DNA of 6,941 bases, from the NCBI GenBank assembly GCA_947380655.1, contig CANCRX010000129.1:1-6941 (forward strand). The letters are read 5' to 3'. The DNA comes from Alcaligenaceae bacterium (GTDB taxonomy: Bacteria; Pseudomonadota; Gammaproteobacteria; Burkholderiales; Burkholderiaceae_B). Shown one piece after another: positions 1 through 5,198 of the stretch; position 1 is the first letter of the stretch, and every line of letters starts with the position of its first letter. Under the pieces are notes generated by a model that ran no database searches, was not told the origin of the DNA, and saw nothing but the letters and a program-made list of their open reading frames with translations. A program made the translations under genes and the position numbers.

Positions 1-987
1 CTTGCTGATGAGTCAACACAGAAGCTTGCGCCACTTAGTGTGCCTTGGCTTGAGGTCAAAGCCAGTGAGAACAATACGACACCAGAGCAAAAGAGGCTTG
101 GACGCATCGCAGCAGTAGGTGCAGAGTCTTTATCGCTGGTGGATGTGCGGGCACGCTGGGGAGGTATCCCATTCCTGAGTGAAATATTTGAAACGGTACA
201 AAGTGGTGTTTCGCAATGGGTTTCTGTTGAGTCCTGGCCACCTGCTGCGGCGACAACACTGATCGATGTGATTGGTAATGCTGCAGCCTTAGGTCAGTTC
301 AGACTATTGCGTCTGCGCTGCCCTGGCACCAACCGCCGCGAAAGACTCATTTCCTCTTTCACAAGCCAGATTGAAAATGTGGCTGTGAAATTTGGTCTGT
401 CAAAAGACCGTATGTATTCTTACCCTTCCGCAGGGGAACGATTGGGAGCAATGCTGGCCGACTGTGCCGCAGAGGGCCCGATGGTGGTGCAGGTCTACGG
501 TTTGAAGGCGTTGGACGCGCTCAAGACTATCTTGGGTGACCGGGGTGCGGATCACTTGGTATCCAGACCCATTTTGATTGTTGCCGCGAATCTGCGTGAG
601 GCAGGCAGTTCACAGACGATTGTTAGATTGTTGGGCCCGCGTCCCAATGTCACAGCGGCCAAACGGATTTTCTCAATGACGGTGCCCGAGAGTGAGGTGC
701 TGTCCGAGGCAATCCGTGTAGATTTGCAAGCGCTGATCGATAGTTTGTCCGTCTCGGCTAACCGCTTGATTACCTATGCAGCAAGTGATACGGAGCGTTC
801 GATCGAAGATTTCATGCAAGAGATGCATTTTCCGCATAATCAGACCCAGAATTGTCTGCATGAGTTGACGGCTTCAGGCCTGGTTGCTCCGCGTGCGGGA
901 GGAGGCTTTCAGTTCCGTGATGTAGCGACCGCTCATGCGATTAGAAAATTAAACGTGCCGCTTGCTCTGGAAAAGGCTGTTGGATGA
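1..987 (+). CDS. Unrecognised protein, 3' part only, with winged-helix-like C-terminus
   Basis: The reading frame is open from the first base to a TGA at 985-987, so 328 residues are visible and the true start probably lies upstream. A GTG at 40 is possible but nothing marks it as a start. No signal peptide or membrane segment is visible. The middle carries hydrophobic strands such as MVVQVYG and a PILIVAAN stretch recalling the sensor-1 strand of AAA+/STAND ATPases. No Walker A motif is present in the visible part, so an ATPase call would be a guess. Codons roughly 263-303 (SIEDFMQEM, then QTQNCLHELTASGLVAPR, then a GGGFQF wing) read like a winged helix-turn-helix. The gene overlaps the next by ATGA, which suggests an operon and translational coupling. 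Function unknown; a regulatory or NTPase-associated role is inference. Confidence 0.75.
   Translation, partial: LADESTQKLAPLSVPWLEVKASENNTTPEQKRLGRIAAVGAESLSLVDVRARWGGIPFLSEIFETVQSGVSQWVSVESWPPAAATTLIDVIGNAAALGQFRLLRLRCPGTNRRERLISSFTSQIENVAVKFGLSKDRMYSYPSAGERLGAMLADCAAEGPMVVQVYGLKALDALKTILGDRGADHLVSRPILIVAANLREAGSSQTIVRLLGPRPNVTAAKRIFSMTVPESEVLSEAIRVDLQALIDSLSVSANRLITYAASDTERSIEDFMQEMHFPHNQTQNCLHELTASGLVAPRAGGGFQFRDVATAHAIRKLNVPLALEKAVG
971..987 (+). promoter_or_regulatory. Ribosome binding site and ATGA overlap coupling genes 1 and 2
   Basis: AAAAGG at 971-976 lies 7 bases before the ATG at 984. The ATG shares bases with the TGA stop of the upstream gene (984-987). This supports the start chosen for the protease-like gene and suggests that terminating ribosomes reinitiate there. 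Confidence 0.7.
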
Positions 988-1778
988 GAACCCGCAGTGT
1001 CCTTTGGGTGTTGTTGCTTTGGCTAGGTTTGCATGCTTCGTTATTCGCGAAAACACAATCGCCTGAAGAGGTTTCTGCTTCCAGAGTTGTGGTGCTAGGG
1101 ATACACGGGCAGATTTCAAAAAAAGTACTCGAGACGGTTAAGCAAAATATCTCAAAAGTGCAGGGCGATCCTGTTCCGGCAGGACTGATTGTATTGTTGG
1201 ACTCTCCGGGAGGGGATGGCATTGCGGCGATGAATATTGGTCGTTTGCTGAGACAGGCGCATGCACATGTTTTTGTTACAGGGCAGTGTGCCAGTGCCTG
1301 TATTTTTATCCTCGCCAGCGGTGTGATTCGTGGTGCACCGGCTTATTCGATCGGTATTCACCGTGGGCGCATCACAATTAGTGATTCAAATGCCAAGATA
1401 CTCGAGGAAGTCGATGTAAGTAAAAATCCTGCGGCACAAAAAATGTTGCAGTCCTTCGAGGCGAATGCTGCTAAGTATTTTGCCGAAATGGGCATGGCGC
1501 CTGAGTTGTTTCAAACCATGCAAAATCACCAAAGTAAGGGTGTTTATCGCTTAAATAGCCGTCAGTTGACGCTTTTTGGTTTAACTGGCTTTGAAAGTAC
1601 GTATTTTGAAGAGCGGGTCGCTTTTTTTGAGAAGCTCAAACGTCCTTATCAGATGGATCGGGATGAGTTAGCGCGCAGGACGGCTAAGGTCGCATCAAGG
1701 TGCGCAGAGTTTGACCGTAAGCATGAAGAGTTTATTGATTGTTACAAGTTGGTTTTACGCGACCCTTATTTGAATTAA
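984..1778 (+). CDS. Exported ClpP/crotonase-fold serine protease-like protein
   Basis: This 264-residue protein starts with a Sec signal peptide (Arg2/Arg4, hydrophobic residues 6-21, probable cleavage after Ala22), so it should act in the periplasm. Residues 35-130 carry the pattern of periplasmic ClpP-like proteins (COG3904 type): strand RVVVLGIHGQI, then LLDSPGGD at 71-78 (oxyanion-loop SPGG), then GQCASAC at 100-106 with candidate nucleophile Ser104, then IGIHRG with candidate His126. The Ser-His spacing is close to that in ClpP; the third triad residue could not be placed. The helical tail has two cysteines, in SRCAEF and IDCYK, that could form a disulfide. It is shorter than SppA and lacks the tandem domain of that family. 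The ATGA overlap ties it to the upstream gene. Proteolysis is expected from the family; the substrate is unknown. A regulatory or processing role toward the surface proteins downstream is only inference. Confidence 0.85.
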   Translation: MRTRSVLWVLLLWLGLHASLFAKTQSPEEVSASRVVVLGIHGQISKKVLETVKQNISKVQGDPVPAGLIVLLDSPGGDGIAAMNIGRLLRQAHAHVFVTGQCASACIFILASGVIRGAPAYSIGIHRGRITISDSNAKILEEVDVSKNPAAQKMLQSFEANAAKYFAEMGMAPELFQTMQNHQSKGVYRLNSRQLTLFGLTGFESTYFEERVAFFEKLKRPYQMDRDELARRTAKVASRCAEFDRKHEEFIDCYKLVLRDPYLN

Positions 1779-1844
1779 ACCTGTCATTTGCTAAATATTT
1801 GTTGTGTTGAGCATTAGTCATCCAAAATGCTCACATAATTGATT
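1779..1844. other. Intergenic gap between protease-like and barrel genes
   Basis: This AT-rich spacer contains the inverted repeat at 1808-1833 and a CATAAT (1834-1839) that resembles a -10 box. No -35 hexamer lies at a proper distance, so a promoter is possible but not demonstrated. No T-tract follows the hairpin, so it is not a clear intrinsic terminator. Confidence 0.4.
1808..1833 (+). repeat. 8-bp inverted repeat upstream of the barrel gene
   Basis: TGAGCATT (1808-1815) and AATGCTCA (1826-1833) are perfect reverse complements with a 10-base loop. Two more pairs can form outside a bulged T. The repeat lies just before the start of the barrel gene and could be an operator or an RNA hairpin. 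The lack of a following U-run argues against a normal Rho-independent terminator. Confidence 0.5.
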
Positions 1845-3266
1845 ATGATGTTGTTGTTATGTATTGATTTAAAACGTTTTGCTCTAAAAAATGAACGAAC
1901 AAGCCTATCTTTGATTAAAAAATACTTTTCTTATCCTTTTGTTCATTTGTCAGCTTTGTTAGCCAAGGCTGGCGGAGCCCTGCTTTGCGTTTTCTCTCTG
2001 GTTACCTATGCTGAAGTGCCAGACGAGATGAAAATGCTCATCGAACAGCAACGCGCCAAAGATGCCTATGAGCTGGGGATGAAACACCCAGAGTTGTTAG
2101 GTGATCCTTTATTTGATTATTTTTTTGGTGTGGCGGCGGTGGATTCTGGACGCGTATCATTGGGTGTTCTCGCCCTTGAGCGTGTGCTTCTTTCTAATCC
2201 CAATGATGATTTGGCCAGGCTGGAGTTAGGGCGTGCCTATTTTGCTCTGGGTGAGTTCCAGCGGGCACGTGAAGAGTTTAACGAAGTGCTCAGTCATCGA
2301 CCGCCTGCAGGTGTGGTGAGTACTCTGAATGTTTATCTCGATGCGATTCGCCGCAAGGAATCACAGTTTGTTGTGAACTATGGTTTTTATGGTGAGATTG
2401 GTGCGGGCTATAACAGTAATGTTAATGCTGCGGCGACTGTTGATACGATTACCCTGCCCTCTATCGGAGCCGTGGTGCTTCCTGCAGACTCAAAACCAAA
2501 ACCATCGCCTTTCGGTTTTGGCTCGATTGGTGGCAATGTGGTTGTCCCGCTTGATACCAATTTACATGGGTTTTTTGAGGTGAGTGGCACAGGACAAAAG
2601 TACTCTCAGGTCGATGGCTACAACATGGCGGGCGCCGTTGCAAATACTGGCTTGAAATATTCCGAAGGTGCAAATCAGCTCAAGTTTTCTTTGTCAGGCA
2701 GTGTTGCACAACTCGATAATGTCCCTGTACCGAATACGGCAGGTGGTGCGTTGACTTATACCCGCCAGCTAACCGATACGCAGTCGGTCTTGGTCGGTGG
2801 CAGCATGTTTAAGCTCGCTTATTCCAATGGCTATAACGCCTATAACTCTAATCTGAATTTTGCCTCGCTTGGCTATCGCAAAGCTTTTCCAACTGCTACC
2901 TGGCAACCTGTTCTGGACGTGATGTTTAACCTCGGTCAGCAAGTGAATCTAAGCGATCGCCCTGATCTTGGACGTAATTTAGCAGGCCTGAATATGCAGC
3001 TCAGCTTTTTGCCTACAGAGCAGTTAGCTGTGTCTGTCGGTGCAGGTTACGTTCAGAGCAAATACGGTGCTCAGGATGTGATTTTTGAGTCAAATCGGAA
3101 CGATAGTCTTTACTCTGCCAATGCAACATTTCAGTACAAATTAACCAAGGAGCTCTCAACCCGGGCGGAGTTTACCTATTACAGCAATCAGTCCAATCTG
3201 AATCTGTATGGTTATAACCAGTGGACAGGCGCGCTCAAGCTGCGTTATGCCTACAGTACGAATTAA
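1845..3266 (+). CDS. TPR plus outer-membrane beta-barrel protein, Slam-like (DUF560)
   Basis: Counted from ATG 1845 the protein has 473 residues, near the usual Slam length. A hydrophobic stretch (about 35-53) ends in VTYA, giving probable signal cleavage after Ala56. Residues 88-154 hold two TPR-like helix pairs, with NPNDDLARLELGRAYFALGE typical. A linker leads at about 175 into alternating aromatic strands to the C-terminus. The first strand contains GYNSNVN (188-194), matching the GYDSNVN-type signature at the barrel entry of Slam/DUF560 proteins. Slam proteins move surface proteins with TbpB-like barrels across the outer membrane. The next gene starts 10 bases downstream and appears to encode such a barrel, which supports the call. 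The start is uncertain: an in-frame TAA ends at 1838, TTG 1839, ATG 1845 and ATG 1848 all lack a good Shine-Dalgarno, and TTG 1911 would give a more ordinary signal peptide. The last residue is not aromatic, unlike many outer-membrane proteins. Alternative: a related TPR-porin of other function. Confidence 0.8.
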   Translation: MMLLLCIDLKRFALKNERTSLSLIKKYFSYPFVHLSALLAKAGGALLCVFSLVTYAEVPDEMKMLIEQQRAKDAYELGMKHPELLGDPLFDYFFGVAAVDSGRVSLGVLALERVLLSNPNDDLARLELGRAYFALGEFQRAREEFNEVLSHRPPAGVVSTLNVYLDAIRRKESQFVVNYGFYGEIGAGYNSNVNAAATVDTITLPSIGAVVLPADSKPKPSPFGFGSIGGNVVVPLDTNLHGFFEVSGTGQKYSQVDGYNMAGAVANTGLKYSEGANQLKFSLSGSVAQLDNVPVPNTAGGALTYTRQLTDTQSVLVGGSMFKLAYSNGYNAYNSNLNFASLGYRKAFPTATWQPVLDVMFNLGQQVNLSDRPDLGRNLAGLNMQLSFLPTEQLAVSVGAGYVQSKYGAQDVIFESNRNDSLYSANATFQYKLTKELSTRAEFTYYSNQSNLNLYGYNQWTGALKLRYAYSTN

Positions 3267-3276
3267 GGGGCGAAAG
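3265..3276 (+). promoter_or_regulatory. Ribosome binding site deciding the FecR-protein start
   Basis: AAGGGG at 3265-3270 lies 6 bases before ATG 3277 and overlaps the stop codon of the barrel gene. It selects ATG 3277 over the in-frame ATG at 3208, which lies inside the barrel gene and would put 23 unrelated residues before the signal peptide. The two genes are therefore likely co-transcribed. Confidence 0.8.
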
Positions 3277-5061
3277 ATGACACTGCATACTTCTCCTGCC
3301 AAATCGCTTAGGTTGATTCGTGCTTTTGTAGCGGGAATGTTGTTTTCTGTTTGTTTGACGCAGGCTTATGCTCAAACACCTCAGCCCCCCGCCGCGGCTG
3401 GGGCAGCGCAGGACGCTAACGCTGCTGGTAAAGTGCTGATGGCAATTGGTGAAGTGAAAGTCACCCGTCAGGGAGTCACCTCAGCCTTAACCAAAGGTGC
3501 CACCATTGAAAGTGGCGATCTGGTTGTCACGGGTATAGCAAGTAATCTACAGTTACGTATGATCGACGGAGCAGTGATCGCTTTACGTGCACAAACCGAA
3601 TTCAAGATCGATCAGTACAAATTCAATGGAAAAGAGGATGGTACTGAAAAGGCAGTTTTGAGCCTGGTAAAAGGTGGCGTTCGTGCTGTGACAGGCGCGA
3701 TTGGTCATCAAAACCAGGATAATCTTCAGGTTAATGCTGTCGTAGCAACGGTAGGTATTCGCGGCACGGGTTTTAACTTAACCTACTGTCAGAACGAGTG
3801 TCTGAATACGGACAAAACAGTCGCTAAAGAGGGTCTTTATGCCGGTGTGTTTGAGGGGAAAATTTCTCTCAAAAATCAGGCCGCCTCGGATGTGTTGGGA
3901 GTTAATCAGTACTACTACGTTGCAGATCAAAACACCGCTCCTAAAAAATTATTACAGCCACCTAACTTTTTACCGGATCCACTTGCTGGGAAAAAAGCGG
4001 CTTCCAGAAAAAGCGGTGGCTCTATTCCCACGCTCGCGACAGTTGTGACACCTCCGCCCGAGCCTGGTGCAGACACAAAAGTATCACCGCCTACTTCCTC
4101 TTTGCCCAATGTGGGCTCTCTGGTTGTTACCGTGCCTAACGTTGTTGTTAGCAACAGTGGTGCAACGCCCTTGGCGCCCTCGAATCTCTACAATTTGCCA
4201 TCGATTGGTGATGGTCAGGCGCCATCCTCGGCTGCAAGCTATGCTTTTTATATGCAAAAAGCTGAGACCTGGCCGGGCGGCCCGGTCGGTCCGGACGGTT
4301 TGCCTCCTCACAATAACTCTGCAGACTCCAATCCACCAGCCGGTCCAAAGGCACCAAACGGTATATCAGTCACAACTGGGGGTTCTGGTACGACAACTTA
4401 CGTGACTAAGATGGCGCTGAGCTCTCCTCCCTACGTTGTGGTTGGAACCACATTACCTGTCGTTTACGCTATTGGCACTGCCCAACAGCTGGAGGGTGGT
4501 AACTCAGGCGGGATTGTTTCCTGGGGACGCTGGGCAAATGGCGATGTCCAGCAAATCGCTGCCTATAACCAAGGTCAGTCTTTTTATATCCCTGCTGACT
4601 CGGGTTTTCATTATATTGTTGGTGATCTGACTAGCCCGGCCAATATGAATTTGTTAAGTGCAAATCATAGCGTGTTAAATTTTGCTTTACTTGGTGCGAC
4701 GACTCCAACTTCCATTGTGTCCTCTCCAGGAACCTGGGTTGTGACGGGAGGCAATTTAACTGCGAACTTTGCCAGCCCCTCGATTTCTGGAAATCTGTCG
4801 ATGTATGCCAGTCAGGCTGCAGGTTCGGGAACCTATAACATGGCCTTTAATGGCGGTTTGTCGCCGAGCGCACCGTCTAATAATGTCAGCACCAGTGTCA
4901 CCAGGCTGACTGGTACGCTTTCGACTTGTTCTGCGGGATGTAACGGTACCGGTAATGTGTCTTTTTATGGGAATGCAACCCCTGCTGCAAATGCGGGTTT
5001 GTCCTATAACTTCAGTACCGGTGCAAACCTGATGCAAGGGGTTGCAGTTTTTAAGCGGTAA
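3277..5061 (+). CDS. Secreted FecR-domain protein with TbpB-like C-terminal barrel domain
   Basis: Starting at ATG 3277, the protein has 594 residues. The signal peptide ends at about Ala32 (TQAYA before QTPQPP). There is no proper lipobox, since Cys26 is preceded by FSV, so it should be soluble or surface-exposed rather than lipidated. Residues ~51-215 form a FecR domain: GKVLMAIGEVKVTR, KGATIESGDLVVTG, ATVGIRGTGF (157-166) and GLYAGVFEGKISLKN. A C171/C175 pair sits just after the FecR core motif. A Pro/Ser/Gly-rich linker spans ~236-374. Residues ~375-594 look like the TbpB-like beta-barrel domain: SWGRWANG (415-422), FHYIVG (444-449), LNFALLGATTPTS, GNLTANFASPSISGNLS, a C551/C555 pair, then FYGNATPAANAGLSYNF and terminal GVAVFKR. 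It has no membrane helix and no FecI-like sigma gene beside it, so it is not a classical FecR anti-sigma factor. A ligand-binding or surface-display role is inference. Confidence 0.85.
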   Translation: MTLHTSPAKSLRLIRAFVAGMLFSVCLTQAYAQTPQPPAAAGAAQDANAAGKVLMAIGEVKVTRQGVTSALTKGATIESGDLVVTGIASNLQLRMIDGAVIALRAQTEFKIDQYKFNGKEDGTEKAVLSLVKGGVRAVTGAIGHQNQDNLQVNAVVATVGIRGTGFNLTYCQNECLNTDKTVAKEGLYAGVFEGKISLKNQAASDVLGVNQYYYVADQNTAPKKLLQPPNFLPDPLAGKKAASRKSGGSIPTLATVVTPPPEPGADTKVSPPTSSLPNVGSLVVTVPNVVVSNSGATPLAPSNLYNLPSIGDGQAPSSAASYAFYMQKAETWPGGPVGPDGLPPHNNSADSNPPAGPKAPNGISVTTGGSGTTTYVTKMALSSPPYVVVGTTLPVVYAIGTAQQLEGGNSGGIVSWGRWANGDVQQIAAYNQGQSFYIPADSGFHYIVGDLTSPANMNLLSANHSVLNFALLGATTPTSIVSSPGTWVVTGGNLTANFASPSISGNLSMYASQAAGSGTYNMAFNGGLSPSAPSNNVSTSVTRLTGTLSTCSAGCNGTGNVSFYGNATPAANAGLSYNFSTGANLMQGVAVFKR

Positions 5062-5092
5062 TGCCGGCTGTCTTCATTCTGTAATCAATACT

Positions 5093-5108
5093 TTGGTTAT
5101 ATAACCAA
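5093..5108. repeat. Perfect 16-bp palindrome, possible operator
   Basis: TTGGTTATATAACCAA equals its own reverse complement over 16 bases, and the flanks do not extend it. Its dyad symmetry without a loop and with an AT-rich centre suits a dimeric DNA-binding protein better than an RNA terminator. The regulator is unknown. The internal TATAAC also resembles a -10 box, so binding could block a promoter, but no good -35 was found. Confidence 0.5.
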
Positions 5109-5116
5109 TATCAGGA

Positions 5117-5145
5117 TTGTTTAGTGTCAATTTAGGCCTTAAAGT
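5117..5145 (+). promoter_or_regulatory. Weak sigma70-like promoter candidate for the adhesin gene
   Basis: TTGTTT (5117-5122) and TAAAGT (5140-5145) are separated by 17 bases and match the consensus hexamers only partly. Transcription from here would begin near the left arm of the hairpin at 5147. The palindrome at 5093-5108 lies just upstream, where an activator or repressor could act. This is weak evidence. Confidence 0.2.
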
Positions 5146-5146
5146 C

Positions 5147-5190
5147 AAGAGGTAGGAATTCAACTTTTGAATTCAATATCCTCTTTGAGG
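5147..5190 (+). promoter_or_regulatory. Leader hairpin with alternative Shine-Dalgarno-masking stem
   Basis: GAATTCAA (5156-5163) and TTGAATTC (5167-5174) form a perfect 8-bp stem with a CTT loop. AAGAGG (5147-5152) can pair with CCTCTT (5180-5185), extending it across an internal loop. The same CCTC (5180-5183) can instead pair with GAGG (5187-5190) of the adhesin ribosome binding site over a TTT loop. The two pairings exclude each other: one leaves the ribosome binding site free and the other hides it. There is no U-run, so it is unlikely to be a terminator. Confidence 0.45.
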
Positions 5191-5191
5191 G
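5187..5191 (+). promoter_or_regulatory. Ribosome binding site of the adhesin gene
   Basis: GAGGG lies 7 bases before ATG 5199, supporting that start. It can be masked by CCTC at 5180-5183. Confidence 0.7.
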
Positions 5192-5198
5192 CTAGACC

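Larger units (their letters stand above)
5062..5198. other. 137-base leader between FecR gene and giant adhesin gene
   Basis: This AT-rich gap contains, in order, a small GCCGGC palindrome without a T-tract, the 16-bp palindrome at 5093-5108, a weak promoter candidate, a long hairpin at 5147-5185 and the adhesin ribosome binding site. No small ORF with a convincing Shine-Dalgarno was seen in it. It is the most likely place for separate control of the adhesin. Confidence 0.55.

Noticed and set aside
2496..2521. 8-bp inverted repeat CCAAAACC / GGTTTTGG inside the barrel gene
   Set aside because: It sits within the coding frame in a Pro-Lys/Phe-Gly turn, has no T-tract, and is probably a chance result of the codons used.
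3208..3276. Upstream in-frame ATG extending the FecR protein by 23 residues
   Set aside because: It lies inside the barrel gene, adds residues before a normal signal peptide, and lacks the strong Shine-Dalgarno that precedes ATG 3277.
4271..4287. GC-rich hairpin CCGGG-CGG-CCCGG in the FecR gene
   Set aside because: It is explained by Pro/Gly codons of the collagen-like linker (PGGPVGPDG), and nothing around it suggests a regulatory role.
3277..5061. FecR protein as a classical FecR anti-sigma/sigma regulator
   Set aside because: It has a cleavable signal peptide, no transmembrane helix, no cytoplasmic anti-sigma segment, and no sigma factor or TonB receptor gene next to it in the window.
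5093..5108. Palindrome read as an intrinsic terminator of the FecR gene
   Set aside because: It has no loop, an AT-rich stem and no following T-tract, so it is a poor terminator and a better operator candidate.
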